Source: Misgurnus anguillicaudatus
Lineage: Eukaryota; Chordata; Actinopteri; Cypriniformes; Cobitidae
Length of the DNA stretch: 64,000 nucleotides
Direction of reading: 5' to 3'
Assembly (NCBI RefSeq): GCF_027580225.2
Contig: NC_073348.2
Location: 25,478,001 to 25,542,000, forward strand
Position numbers and translations under genes: made by a program. Under the pieces are notes generated by a model. It saw only the letters and a program-made list of their open reading frames with translations. It ran no database searches and had not been told where the DNA came from. Shown here piece by piece: positions 11,421-24,100 of the stretch; positions within the stretch are counted from its first letter, which is position 1, and each line of letters begins with the position of its first letter.

Positions 11421-12953
11421 ATGCCCAGAAAGAAAATGGAGATGATCTATGAGAATGTAGGTGACAGGACAAAGACAAACATCAATACAAACAGACAACT
11501 ACCACTTCAAGGTAAAGAAGATAACATGTATGTGCTTAAATAATGGAATGATTTGAAAAGCTTAACTTTATATCCATACTATTTAGGAAATGAGTGTGTG
11601 AAGATGAGAAGTTACAGATCAGTTACAGTGTGTTTGGTGCTGCTGTGTGTTCTTCTACTGACTGCAGTCATAGTGTTGTGTGTCCTCATCAATACAAACA
11701 ATCAACAGTGTCACATCAAGAACAAAAACTTCACAGAAGAGAGAGACCAGCTACTAACCAAATATACCAACATCACAGAAGAGAGAGATAAATTAGTAGC
11801 AAAGTACAAGCATATTACTACACAATGGGAACAGTTCAAGGAAATAAAAAAAATGTGGACACATCTTAAGGGTGATGTTGAACTACTACAGTACATATAA
11901 CACAAATATTCAATGTCAAATTACTATGTGATAATATATAATAGTTAAAATTAAAATGCTTAGTTCAGTGGGGTAAGAATTGAAAGATCTAAAGTGTTTG
12001 TGTTAACAGATGGATGGACTTACTATCAGTCCAGTTTTTATTTTATTTCAACTGAGAAGAAGAGCTGGACTGATAGCAGAAGATACTGTAGAGAGAGAGG
12101 AGCAGATCTGATCATCATTAACAACAAAGAGGAACAAGTGAGTAAAGTATTTTGTCAGCTTGTCAACATGAAGTGTTCCAACAAATGAAGTGAAACATTT
12201 ACTTCAAATGTACAGTAAAGTTTTTGTGAAGCTTACTATTATCATTATCGGTTCATGATAAAAAAGTGCTTTTTACATTGCTCTTAACCAGGTTATCTCT
12301 GTTCTAAACCTTACTTTAACCTCGGGTTAAGGAATGTTTCACACTTGCAATTTAGAAGAGGACACTCCATGCCTTTCTTCCCAAAGCATCCACGCCCATT
12401 TAAGTTCCTTTATAAAACAATAGTGAGGTAGACTGGAGCTGAAAGAGGGCAGTTTCATGACCCCCCAGAAAAAAGCAATTCACCCTATATTTTGTTGTTA
12501 TGTAAGTGGAGTTGAAACATGGGTTATGTTTAAGCTAAGGTTTAATGAAACAAATGTGTTGTTTTACCTTCTCAGGGTTTTATTAAGCAAATTACTTGTG
12601 AAAATCAGCTCTGGCACTGGATTGGTTTAACTGACATTGATGTGGAGGGCAGATGGAAATGGGTTGATGGCAGCACACTGAATACTGGGTGAGAAATCAC
12701 AAAATGTAACTGATTATTATCCAAGAAATGATTGTCACAGTCAGTATCATATCACACAGAAAACAACACTGAAGATCTAATGATGATCTGTTGTTTCAGA
12801 TTCTGGGTGCCTGGAGAACCCAATGGTGGAAGAGGAGAGAATTGTGCTGAGTCTGATTTATCAAAGTGGAATGATAATTCATGTGATAAGGCTCTAACAT
12901 GGATTTGTGAGAGCCCTATTCACTTCGATACGCAACACAATCACCAGTGTTAA
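11421..12953 (+). CDS. C-type lectin receptor gene 4 (256 aa, unusual C-terminus)
   Basis: Exons 11421-11511, 11587-11871, 12010-12137, 12576-12688 and 12800-12953 (TAA). The short tail MPRKKMEMIYENVGD has one tyrosine in YENV. The transmembrane segment is followed by a stalk with two TEERD repeats and Asn-x-Thr sites. The CTLD (126-256) has an exon 4 six bases longer than most (CENQLWHWIGL, with an added cysteine), EPN, ENC and WND, so Ca2+ site 2 is intact. After WICE the sequence leaves the family and adds SPIHFDTQHNHQC with a terminal cysteine. The usual 3' UTR is missing and TAAAGGGCCATTTTACAGG follows at once, suggesting a rearranged 3' end. Confidence 0.87.
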
Positions 12954-15900
12954 AGGGCCATTTTACAGGTAGAAACATTAATCTTTTATTAAAAGTGGGT
13001 CATATTTGTAGTCGAAATGTAACAAATTTAGAATTTTGTGCCTATTTGACCGAGAAAAGACAGAACTTTAGGGTATATTTGTATTGAAAACTACAACTCC
13101 CACAATGCACCACAATGCACAGCTCTGCAAGCCACCCCATTAATCAGAACACAGCTCAGATATGCTATTGTGTACATTAATGCCACGTTAGTATAACAAA
13201 GAAAATAGAAACACTCACTATATATTCAGACGTCCGTTTATCCCTGCAGGCTTTGGCTGTCGCTTCCAGTTTAGGATTTTAAAATATGTATCCAGGACGC
13301 TGCTGTCCATATACGGTACGAAGCTTGGGTAGGAGCAAGCTTCATTCAGTTTCTGATTTATTTTTGAGAGTTTCTCTTTGGGCTTCTGTTCCTCCATCTG
13401 CCTCAGCTCTTTGCTGTGTTGTGGCTCATGAAGGTGCCACGAACAACGGATTAGAGCATCATACTTGCGAAATCACCCTCTTCCATATCATATCGATTTT
13501 CTTCCGCTATTATTGTAACATGAAGTCTGGCTCGCTCCAAAACGTCTGTTAGCTTAGCTTAGCATGAAGATGGCGGCTGATCGTTTTTTTCATCTGTGTT
13601 CCTATATTTTCGTAAGTCCCACCCACTGATCTGTAATAGGTCTGTAGCGTGAGTGGGTCCCACCCATAGCCCCCACCTTGGAAAAATGAGAAATGAGTGT
13701 TTGTAGTCTTACACCCACAAGAAAGATACAGCATTTCCTTCTTTCAATGACGCAAAATGATTTTTACATCATTGAAAGAAGTGCAACACGGAAATCTGTA
13801 GTTGATTATTATTCTTAGTTACTCATAAATTGATGTAATATGACTTATGACTTGCGAATGTAATGCTCAGGTCACTTAAATAAACCAAGCTTGATGACGT
13901 ATGCAGCCTGCATATGCGACCTCTGGAGGCTGCAGTCTTCGTATTGAGAAATGGCCATCGTCTCTTATTTTGTTCTGTATTCTGTCCATGTTTGTAGTTC
14001 TTTTGTTCATTGGTCATCATACTGATTGATTCCCTGGCCGGTCTTATCTGGTTTACCCATGAATATATATATTATGAGTTTCTATTTTTGCATTACCTTG
14101 TTTTATGTTTATTAAAGTCACTTGCACTTGGATCATCTGCCTCTGCCTGCCTGTTTCTAGATGTTACAATCCCTGTGTCTCAATCCATTCCCTATTGGTT
14201 CACATTGGGACACTTTTCACTTATTTTCCTGTGCCATGGCTGTTCAAGCATATTGTGAAAATTCACAGCTGTTATTCATCAACAAACAGCAAAACTAACA
14301 TCTCTCTAACTTCATTTTTAAACGATCACTGTGAGTAAGATGTGATCCTGGATCAACATTTTTTGTTGGATCAACATTTTAATCAAAGAAACCCAATTTT
14401 TAGGGAACGAACGTTCCAGTTCACTGCAAGGATTTTGCGATTGAGACATAAAACGGCAGACTTCCCGATCAGTGCCCTGACTACTGAACAAGGGAGCTGA
14501 TTGAGACACAACCACAATCATTTGGTTTCACAAGTTAATGTTTTGAATCTGAATGTGCTTAGCTGGAAAGCATGTCTGTTTAATGTCTCTATTTTAAGGT
14601 GATTATGATAGTCTGTTAGTTTTGATCACTTTGTGTCTGCAACATATCCTTCATGACACATGCATGTAAAGTCACACACAAATGGATATAAATGGTTGTT
14701 TTTATAATAATCATGCAGTATAAACTCTAAATATTGTGTCATTGCTAATCATTTGTTTGCATGCATCACTTTATACATAGCTCTGAACTTCTCTCTACTT
14801 TATTTGGATGTCACATGATCTCATATCACACATTGACCTCAGAAGGTTTCATTTTGTTGTTCTGACTGCTATAAAAACAGCCTAGATGTCACGACTGTGC
14901 TTTCAGATTTCTTTCATTTTCCATTGGTCAGACAAATATATAGCCCTACCCAAAAACTCAAGTCATTGGTTGAGCCAGTACTGGAGGTTAAGTCTGATTG
15001 GTGTCTCCTTTTATCATGTTCATGAGATGGTCTGTGAACCTAGGGTCCAGAAACACCACAGATCACTTCACATGTGTGTCTATAGCCTCTCCTAACACAT
15101 CCATTAAAGGAACAGTGTGTAAGAAATTTATATCAATTAATTATAAAATGGCCCTGATATGTCACTAGACATTAAGAAATCATTTTCATTTCAAATACTT
15201 TTATCACTGACAACAGTGGTCTGGGCAGGATATTGTCATTTAAAAAGTGGAGTTGCAGCCCTCAACTGATGTTTATGTTGTTATTTTGTGTATTGGCCAC
15301 CAGTTGTGTGATTGCAGTACCAGTTTTAGCCACAAGTTTTGTCATTGCAATACCAGTTTTGGCCACAATCCTACATACTGTTCCTTTAAAATTCACAAAC
15401 AACAAAGATATACGATTACATAAATGTAATAATCATACCGTAAAAATTGAAATATTGTTTAATTTTGTTTAATGCTGTTTGTGTATGTTCATCATTACAT
15501 GTATACATTTTCTTGTACTTGTTAAATGTCACCTGAATTTAGATTTCACACATGAACCGTTTTGAGGGGTTTCATTTAATAGGCATTAAAAAAAGAATAT
15601 AAAAAATAGAACAATGCGGAAACAGAACTGAGATGCTGTTTTCTCACCCAAGTTTTTTATACATGACTTGGTCATGACGTACGGATATAGCGTAACTAAA
15701 AGTCTATATAAGGAAGTCTTTGCACCCTGTGGCCATTTTTGCAACGCCTCCAGGCAGCCATCTCAGTTGTACAAAACCAAGTCTGATCTGCTTGAATAGT
15801 GGAGAACAGATATCTTTAATCTTTCATTAACAGTTATGCTTGAACACTTTTTTCAACTACTGTGCATGCCACAAGACTGGGAAGTATTTGAACAAGACAT

Positions 15901-16480
15901 TTTGAACAAAATCAGAAAATCATGAAGCAAATCTTTCCTTTTTTCGCAAAAAAAGAAAAATAAACAAATTCGAAATTAGGTGCGTTTCAATCAAGTTGGT
16001 CGGGAAATGACGATGGTATTGGTAACCAACAGTAAATAAAATAAGGCACACATGGAAAATGGAGACTGCATGTAGTCACGATGGGGCAAGTTATTTATTT
16101 ATTAGCAGTGAGTGCAGCTTTTTTATTGCTGAATGCTGTGCGCGGAAAAAAAGAAATGTAGGATTTTTTTAATTTTTATTCAGGCACTAGCAGCAAGGAC
16201 ATTAAGATGGTAAAGACATGGTAAAGACATCGATAGCGGAAATCAGTGATATGCGAGTTGATCCAAAATGAGTTCACCCGCAGTTTTTCGTGCTTGGTCA
16301 GATCGTTTGAAATAAAGATGCCAATTAGTGAAAACGTTGGTTGGGTGCGGGTTGTTTATACATTGACCCGCGGATCACTGGGAGGAACGGCAGATGGTCA
16401 GTCCCATATGGGTTTTATGTTCGATGTCAGAATTTATTCGGATGTTTTAGTACAGTGGATGATACAGTATATACAATAAA
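12954..16480. other. Intergenic with old repeats and lectin flank blocks
   Basis: No live gene found. Segment 12954-13790 includes a small hairpin (13738-13781, CTTCTTTCAATGA with its complement). About 13960-14170 resembles an LTR end (ATTAAA, CTGCCTGCCTG); part recurs near 53090-53150. Family flank returns at 14560-14890, F1 at 14900-15070 and F2 at 15480-15930. The 15150-15400 stretch has a short direct repeat (GCCACAA/CAGTTTTGGCCAC). Confidence 0.4.
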
Positions 16481-16499
16481 GTTCTGTAGGAAAAAGAAG

Positions 16500-16680
16500 C
16501 AAACCGATGAGAATTTGTGGTTGTATTTCTCTAGAATGACTAGAAGACCTTCTGGGGGAGGACACCAACGCCTGTTCACACAACAGCAGAAACTTGCCAT
16601 TGTAGACCTAGTGAGGTCCTGTGGCCAGACCCCAACAGACGGCGGGATCCATGAGGCCACGTATGCACACTTGCCATGAT
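16500..16680 (+). mobile_element. Possible IS630/Tc-like transposase N-terminal fragment
   Basis: Encodes MTRRPSGGGHQRLFTQQQ followed by KLAIVDLVRS, which looks like the helix-turn-helix start of an IS630-type transposase common in fish genomes. The frame ends after about 50 codons. Downstream DNA to 17260 has imperfect repeats of GAGTTTTGGTTTTGA type and may belong to the same element. Low certainty. Confidence 0.35.
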
Positions 16681-17399
16681 ATTTTTCAATTATATCATCT
16701 TTTTTTTTTGCTTTAACCGGATTCACGTAACTGCAATGTAAAGTGCTGTAATGTACAATATTGAGTAGGCCTATTTGCTTTTTTGGTTGTTTGAAAATGT
16801 GCCTCCTGAAAATATGCCTTCTGAATAAACAGTGAAAATCAAAGACTACAGTGTTTTATATAAAGTAGAATAGTGTGTTTCCCTGATCTGAAAGTGTATG
16901 CATATGATGCAAGTATGTGTCATTTTGACAAAGGAATGTTAGGTTTTGATAACAGAGTTTTGGTTTTGATAGTAGAGTTTCATTTTGACACAGTGTTGTG
17001 TCATGTTTACTTGTGTGTAGAGTTTTGGCACAATGAGCGAAGTTGTGCAAAATGTGTTCAAGCAACGGGCTAAAACTGTAAGTGATCTGGAAACGAAGTG
17101 TTCGGTTGTGAAAGAACCATCTTGGAACAACACAGACGCTGGACAACCTTAACTCAGAGGCTCGGAACATAACATTAGGTCGATGCTGGATTTGCAGAGA
17201 GACTGTGATTAAAAGCACCACTAATACTGGATCTGACAGAAATGACACTGCAATATACACAGTAAGTAAAACATTTGACTTTATTTAAGCTAATAGATCT
17301 CTTGATATGTCCTGTTGTAACATCTGTGTCTTAACATGTATGTTCGACTGTTTGAATTTACTAAAAACATTAAATTATTACTAAAGGTGCAACACTTAA

Positions 17400-17725
17400 A
17401 GGGATAGTTCACTTTAAAATGAAAATTCTGTCAACATTTACTCATCCTCATGTTGTTCTAAACCTGTATGAATTTCTTTTTTCTGATGAACACAAAAGAA
17501 GATATTTTGAGAAATGATGGTAAACACACAGCAGTAAGTGACCATAGACTTCCATAGTAGGAATAAAATACTATGATGGAATTTAATGGATACTGTCAAC
17601 TGTGTGCTTACCATCATTTATCAAAATATTTTCTTAGTCATTTATCACAATACTTCCAAAATGTTTTCCTACTATGGAAGTCTATGGTCACTTACTGCTG
17701 TGTGTTTACCATAATTTCTCAAATA
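17400..17725. mobile_element. Palindromic interspersed element (common cyprinid repeat)
   Basis: Begins AAGGGATAGTTCACTTTAAAATG, a motif familiar from abundant fish short inverted-repeat elements. Arms 17506-17565 and 17667-17725 are reverse complements (TGACCATAGACTTCCATAGTA). Its right end abuts the fragmentary lectin exon 5 copy, so it marks the truncation point of that copy. Confidence 0.6.
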
Positions 17726-17958
17726 GGTGAGAAATCACTAAATTTAACTGATTATTATCCAATAAATGATTGTCACAGTCATATCACACAGAAAACAACA
17801 CTGAAGATCTAATGATGATCTGTTGTTTCAGCTTCTGGAGGTCTAGAGAACCCAATGGTGGAAGAGACGAGAACTGTGTTGAGACTCACTCATCAGGGTG
17901 GAATGATTTCTATTGTAATAAAGCTTTAAAATGGAGCTGTGAGAAAAAACTTTTTTAA
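17722..17958 (+). pseudogene. Lectin gene fragment: intron 4 and exon 5 only
   Basis: Homology to gene 3 starts at the last bases of exon 4 (AATAGGTGAG) and includes intron 4 and exon 5 (17832-17958, TAA). Exon 5 is open, with EPN, ENC, WND and the EKKLF end. Exons 1-4 are absent: a palindromic repeat lies directly upstream and no lectin sequence is seen before it. Unless spliced to a distant upstream gene it cannot make a CTLD. Confidence 0.8.
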
Positions 17959-18544
17959 ATAAATAGGTAAATGAAATTCAAATAACTTTTCATTTATTAA
18001 ACACACAAGAGTCCATATCTGAGCAGGCTAAACTTTAATACTTACTTAGTAAAGTGCTATACATTTCACAGCAAAATGTCTTTTTAACCATTTCTATATT
18101 GTCTTGTCTTGTTGCTTAAAGCAGAACACAATTTTTTAAACATGTCAGCTACGTGATACTGTAGCTAGGACTGAAAAAAAATTCACACAGTGGGGTTTGT
18201 TGTAGTTTGTTTGTTGTACACACGGTGTTACAACTAAGCCTCAATATAATAAAGAAATTTAAATTCCATTAATCAAAATGATAACTGTAAATACAATATC
18301 ATGACAGTACAATTGAAATGTTTGTGTTGCTTGTGTAAAAGTATGATTCATTTAACTTTAATATTTCTTGAATGAAACAGAACTCTGATGCTCTTTCCTC
18401 TTTCAAGTTTTTTTTACAAGACTCATCAAACTGTATCCCATAAGCGTGAGTGAAGTCCTTTTAGGGAAGTCTTTGCAGTCAGCGGCCATGTTTGCAATGC
18501 CTCCAGACAGCTATTATAGTCCTACAATATATATACCCAGTATA

Positions 18545-19045
18545 TACAGCTCTGGAAAATATTAAGAGACCACTTCAAGATTATTGTCAGTTTTTCTAAA
18601 TGTACTATAGGTATGTGTTTTTTCGTAAAATTGTAATTTTTGTTTCATTCTGCCAACTAACACCAACATTTTTGCCAAGTTACTAATAAAAAAATGTTTT
18701 TATTTGCATTTATTTACTGAAAAATTGAAATGTGGAAAAAAATGTTAAAATAAAAAAGTGCAGTTTTTGAATACTGCAAAGAAAACAAGTTCAAATTATT
18801 TTTTCAACAACAATACTAATGTTTTTACAGTATTTAAGGAACAGTTTAAAAAAATGAATATTTTCATCTTTCATTAGTCTTGGTCTCCTTTCATTCTTCT
18901 ACATTGCTGTTGGGAGATTTTATCTCACTCCTGAGGCTTGCTTTTGCTGGAATTCAACAGACACTGGACAGAAATGGACGAAATATATGATAATTAAAGG
19001 CAAAACTGAAGTGGTCTCATGTTGTGGCAAAAACTTCCACTTCTA
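18545..19045 (-). mobile_element. Tc1/mariner-like element remnant, copy 2
   Basis: Starts TATATACAGCTCTGGAAAAT. Around 18890-18960 the minus strand keeps a piece typical of Tc1 transposase genes (CATTGCTGTTGGGAGATTTTA on the plus strand). More complete than the copy at 8645-9050, but dead. Confidence 0.6.
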
Positions 19046-19384
19046 AAAAAAAACACAAAGTAAACAATTGCAAAATCACAAAAGATGCAACTAGAAACAC
19101 TGCAAATGATGAGCATAAAAATAAAAACCTGAACCTCACATTAGGAGGCGCTGTGATGCGTGTGATTGCGACATATTGGTTTTATTCATATTGAGTAAGT
19201 ACAGTATCATAACCTCTTACACATGCACACAACACATCCAGCACATCGAAGTTAGGTAAATGTACTAATAATTTTCTCTTTTAATTAGCACAAGGTCTTA
19301 TTAATGATGCTTACATTATCAAACTGATACAAAATGTATAATGTATATGTGACATGGCTCTATATCACTGAGGCTCTGAGTGAC

Positions 19385-19800
19385 CGAACCGAGGTCTTAG
19401 AATTACATAAAAGTCAACTGGCCCAAACTTCCGGCACGAATCATCGAGCAAGAAAGCTTGAAGGTCCCCTACCCTCTTTATCAAAGCCAATGCAACAAGT
19501 AGCAAAGTTTTAAAAGACAGAAACTAGAAAGGGGCGTTCTGGAGTGCTTTTAGCACCATGGACAGGTCCCAAGAGAGTATAGCGCATCGGTCCTGAAGAG
19601 TCCAGTGTTCTGCAAAGTTTAGCTCAAATAGCTTGTCAAGGTCTAAAGAGTCACTTGAAAACTACAGGTAGGCAAGATGATCAGGGTTGGAGCTAAAATC
19701 TGCAGGACATCACTCTAGGAGCAATGTTACCTACTGTATCTCTGGTATAGAGGGGGGACGAGGTGGATTCAGTCTCCAGCTGTGTGCCAGCCAACTGAAA
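19385..19800 (-). mobile_element. DIRS-type fragment, copy 2 (recombinase part)
   Basis: The minus strand again encodes SWDLSMVLKALQ followed by a stop, then AGDLQAF-like sequence after shifts. It corresponds to 9235-9560 and ends before the RNase H part present in copy 1. Confidence 0.55.
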
Positions 19801-20889
19801 AAGCAGTGTAATGTTTTGCCATGAGAGACTGTATCACATGATCTTGACATGTAAAAGTTATTGCATGCTGCTCAGAACAAAAGGTTTAAAACTGTACCTT
19901 TTCTGTCACTGGGGTGGTACCCTTAAAGGTTTAGTTTTGTACCTTAATGGGTATACAACACATTGAAATGTTGTACTTTTTGGTACAATATTATACCTTA
20001 AGCACCTATTTTGTACCTTTAAAGGACCAATTTTGTAACAGTTAAATGTAAGGGGCACAACACATTTAACTGTACCTTTAAAGGTATATCTACAGTATAT
20101 CTAGATTTGCTATATCTACCATAGCGAAACTTCTGTTTAATCATTTCTGTATTGTGATGCAATAATACTAGAGACGCGCTTAATGTTTTATTGCCAAGCG
20201 TTTGCGGTTCTTCTGCTGTAGACGATGCGGATGAAACTCACGGCAAAACTGGGAATGAACTGACAGACGCACAATAACCAACAACTGGAAGTCACTTTAA
20301 ATTGACAGCAGATTATTTTGGATTGTAAAATGAAAAGATCTGTGTTACAAACATCCTAAAACATAAACCAGTGTTTTAATCTGTTTATCTGGGGGGGGAA
20401 GCTTGAAATGCACTTTGTTTTTGCTTGTGAAATAATAATTCAAATAGGCCTGATGGGAAAACTCAGCTTTTTTTTTTTTTTACAAATATAAGTTTGTAAC
20501 TAAATAAAATAATGTTCTGTTGATTTGGATGTAGAATGTTTTTTTCTTAACACTGCTATTACCGATTAATACCGAAACAACGACAATAAAACCGAGAAAT
20601 GAACAGAACTGTGAGAAATGTGAACCATTCCACCACTTATATCTATTTTCTTTTGTAAAAAGTTACATGTCAAATGTAAAAATTTAAGGTAAAACTCAAA
20701 AAATGTACTTGCATTTAATTTTTTTAAACTGCTTTAGATAACTACATTTTTTTTAAAATTAAAATTTTGTTTAGTTTTGGTCTGGCTGTAAAGTAATGTA
20801 AATGTGGTATTTTAAGATTAGTCTGCTAATAAAACAGAGATATATTACACTTTAAATAATACAGCTACAACTATTATTGTTCTTATTTT
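19801..20889. other. Intergenic: MITE-like repeat and orphan lectin 3' flank
   Basis: 19880-20100 is an imperfect palindromic repeat built from GGTACAAAA/TTTTGTACC words, of a type common in fish. 20105-20170 matches the lectin 3' UTR flank (TATATCTACCATAGCGAAAC) without a gene in front. 20170-20889 shows nothing recognisable. Confidence 0.45.
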
Positions 20890-21110
20890 TTGGTCTTCAC
20901 ACACTGACCTTAGATCAGTTTCACTCTGTTGGTTCATTCCAAAACAGAAAAGGAGATAAGATCAGAGCAGCAACCTACAAAGAATTACACAGGAACTACA
21001 CAGGAACTACTACACACTTGCACATAGTTTAGTTTGACTAAAAATATCTGAAATGTCTTATGTTATTAATTACAATGTGCTCAAGACTAAGACCAATATG
21101 AACATTTTAC
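20890..21110 (+). pseudogene. Lectin gene 5'-end remnant (promoter and partial exon 1)
   Basis: Promoter-like sequence (CTTCACACACTGACCTTAGATCAG) leads to an ATG at 21053 reading MSYVINYNVLKTKTN, clearly related to the tail of genes 2 and 5. Homology then breaks at a transposon insertion. The start of the next exon (CTTCAGGAAATGAGTATGTGAGGA) reappears at 23085 on the other side. No transmembrane or CTLD exons remain. Confidence 0.7.
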
Positions 21111-21120
21111 ATATTTTTTG

Positions 21121-23084
21121 TGATGCACCAATGTATCGGCCGCCGATATTTAAAGGCCGATTTTTGATGAATTTGAAACCATCGACATATCGGCAATAGC
21201 ACGAGAAAAGCTGATACCGATTGTTTATTAATTAACCACATAAAGGCAATGAGTTGCATGTCTGTTGTTCAATTAAAATGATTTAATGTTCTGGGCTGCG
21301 TTCCCCGAAACCTTCTTAGCTCTACGTTGTTCTTAAGTTGTACCTTAAGCTGTACCTTATCGTTAATACGTGTTTCCCGAAACGTTCTTAGTTACGTATC
21401 ACTTCTGTAAGTCGTTCGTTCGGAAGGTTGGTCTGGAGCCCTCTTAGCTATACCTTATCCCACTTGACTCGGCTAGGGGCCATGACTGTGATAAAAGCTT
21501 GTGTATATTGTAGTCTATATAACTAAATATCTGTTAAAAAAAGTTGAAGTACACTCCGTGTTAAATTAGGCATTTTTTATTTAAAGAATAAAACATTCAC
21601 ATAATTAGACATTATTACACTGATGGTTGTTAGATTTTTAATATTTTTCCAAAGGAACATCAGCTTCAAACTATTATTACAGGCTAAAGAAACTATTAAA
21701 AAACATTTTGGGTGAAGGAGTTGGTGAAACTATGGCAGGTAGCAGCTATACAGCGAATCTTACTTAGTGCATTTCAAATCCGTTAAATCTTTAGTTTACC
21801 GGCTATTTTAGCTGCAATAAAACAAATCAAGTAAAATCGCATGCCACGGGAGCACATTCATCACAAAATCATAATTGTTGATTTTCCTAAATATTATTAT
21901 TGATGTTAGGTCGACTTTGCATCAAAGTTTTTAATGTTAGGCAGCTGCATACCATATTCTTTATAAACATTCAAAAGAAACTCCACTTGATTATTGCTTC
22001 TATAAGGTCAACAAATTTCAACATTAAAACTAATCAAAGCTAAAATCTAAAGCAATCATAATATATATTTATATATCACATATTTTATGTTATATTTAAG
22101 GTAAACAGACAGGCGCGGCTCCAGAAATGCGTCCATTAAGCATTATCTGCATTGTAAACGCGCTGTTGCGCATCCACTGTCCAAGCACATAAACGCGTGA
22201 ACTAATGAACAACAATTTGTTTTTATATATTTTAAATGTAATGCCAAGCCAGGTGACTTGCACGACCCACCTTATTCCCCTGTGCAACGCATTTATGGGG
22301 AAATTATCCTTTAAAGTGAAGGAATAATGGATGCATTGGAGCAGTTTATGCATTATACGTTTGGACATGAAGTTGCGAGTTTTGCATGGGTTTGATATAA
22401 AATAAAATATACAAGGTCCATATCCAGCTGTTTGCAATTTGAAATATTTTTACCAGATATTCCTAATAAATGTTACTTGAACTATTTCTGAAATGTTTCT
22501 TTAATAAATAACACCGCTCTCTCATAATGCAGCAAAGTACCTAAAGTGAACAATTGATTGTCGAGCAATTGATATCAACCTATTCAGCACCATCGCCATG
22601 GACAGCAGCTGATAACGTCGTACATAAGAAAGTATACCTTAAGAAACCCGCTAAGGTACGGTTCGGGAAACACGCCTAGAAAAGGTAAACCTGTAGTTAA
22701 GGTTTAACTTAAGAGTCTTCGTAGCGCGCTAAGAGAGAACGTTGTCGGGAAACGCAGCCCTGGTGTGCACTATACTTAAGCACCGACAGAATACCTTTGT
22801 TGAGCTGGCTCAAATGTCATGGACAATAAAAGAAACAAACTGCACTTTAGTGGGGGAAAAGAAGTCCAACTTTTTTTTAAGTAGCAATATTTATATGGTG
22901 AGTTGAATGTTAATTAGATCCAATCCATGTTCAGTAAAAATAATTTGATGCAGTAATAAACTAGCTAATAGACCAACTGTATAGTATTGTACACAAGTGT
23001 TTAATATCGGTATCGGCATCGGACAAAAGTTGTCTGTTTAAATCGGAATCGGCCCAAAAAATCCTATCGGTGCATCCCTAATAA
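21121..23084. mobile_element. hAT-like element interrupting the lectin remnant
   Basis: The left end GATGCACCAATGTATCGGCC and the right end (reverse complement GGGATGCACCGATAGGATTTT) form diverged terminal inverted repeats of the type seen in fish hAT elements. About 500 bases belong to it; the rest is a second element nested inside. Exact target duplication unclear because the ends have mutated. Confidence 0.6.
21293..22760. mobile_element. Nested DNA transposon with long inverted ends
   Basis: Ends GGGCTGCGTTCCCCGAAAC and GTCGGGAAACGCAGCCC, with imperfect inverted arms of about 150 bases (21293-21480 and 22600-22760). CTG flanks both ends if the TIR is taken as GGCTGCG, a possible 3-bp target duplication. 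A minus-strand ORF (22096-22437, 113 codons) shows no recognised domain. Superfamily uncertain, possibly PIF/Harbinger-like. Confidence 0.6.
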
Positions 23085-23519
23085 TTTTATATCTTCAGGA
23101 AATGAGTATGTGAGGATTTATGTGCATCACTACATGTGCATCACTTGTACTTCTGGATGCAATGTGATATCAAATTTCACACCTTAACCAACAGAATAAA
23201 ACAGAATACTAAAAGTAGAGCATAGCAAACACTCCTAAATGCCAATTCTGATGCCATTTCCTCATTCAAGAAGTTAAAAAAAAAAAAAAACTCTGCTCAT
23301 ATGACAAGCTTAACCAAATTTCGTTTTAGGCAAGTCTTTGTTGGTGGAGCAATTTTAGTCCAAAAATTTACCTATTTGTGTCTCAGGACACGACCCATTT
23401 GCCCTTTATGGTTCTCCCTGACACGTCCGGCCCTGATGGATGGCTATGGTACAGACAAGGCCCATCTTTTGTGAGTTTGGTTTTCAGACCTTCTAGCTCT
23501 CCTAGCAGGTGGGAAGTTC
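23085..23519. other. Exon-2 stub, F3 block and filler
   Basis: Exon-2 stub at 23092-23120, then an F3 block to about 23345 (ACCTTAACCAACAGAATAAAAC). 23346-23519 has a short ORF with no known motif. Confidence 0.4.
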
Positions 23520-23800
23520 CTCTTCACACACTGACCTTAGATCAGTTTCACTTTGCTGGTTCATTCCAAGTGTTAAAAACAGAAAAGCAGATAAGATCAG
23601 AGCAGGAACCTACACAGAACTACACAGGAAGATCACTAGCACATAGTTTAGTTTGACTATATATAAAATGTCTTATGTTATATGTAACAATGTGCTCAAG
23701 ACTTAGACTTAAAAATATAAAAAATAATAATATGAACATTTTACATTATCTTATGTCTTCAGGAAATAAGTGTGTGAGGATTTATGTGCATCACTACATG
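23520..23800 (+). pseudogene. Second lectin 5'-end remnant
   Basis: Promoter-like sequence from 23520 leads to ATG 23668 (MSYVICNNVLKT, then a stop). An exon-2 acceptor stub CTTCAGGAAATAAGTGTGTGAGGA follows at about 23757. It resembles the remnant at 20890-21110 plus 23085 but is not split by transposons. Both are followed by F3 flank blocks, so the same deletion preceded their duplication. Confidence 0.65.
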
Positions 23801-24100
23801 TGCATCGTTTCTTGTATTCAATGGATGTCACATGATCACATTTTCACACCTTAACCAACAGAATAAAACAGAATACTAAAAGTGGAGCATAGCAAAAAAC
23901 TCCTGAATGCCAATTCTGATGCTATTTCCTCATTCGAGAAGTTTTTTTTCTTTTATAAGACTATACTCATATGCCATAAGCTTAACCAAATTCCCTTTTA
24001 GGGAAGTATTTGCATTTGGTAGCCATTTTTGCCACACCTTTAGCCAGCTATGTCAGTCTTGCAAGACCAGATCCAATCTACATGAATAGGGGAAGACATA

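Larger units (their letters stand above)
17722..19800. repeat. Segmental duplication, copy 2
   Basis: Partner of 7844-9600: exon 5, 3' flank, a F3-like block (18340-18540), Tc1 remnant and DIRS remnant in the same order. Both transposon fragments were therefore present before the duplication. Confidence 0.8.

Noticed and set aside
16856..17260. 134-codon minus ORF
   Set aside because: The plus strand shows imperfect TTTTGA/GAGTTT repeats and the peptide is low-complexity; likely transposon debris.
22096..22437. 113-codon minus ORF as a transposase
   Set aside because: No catalytic or DNA-binding motif recognised; probably chance within the nested element.
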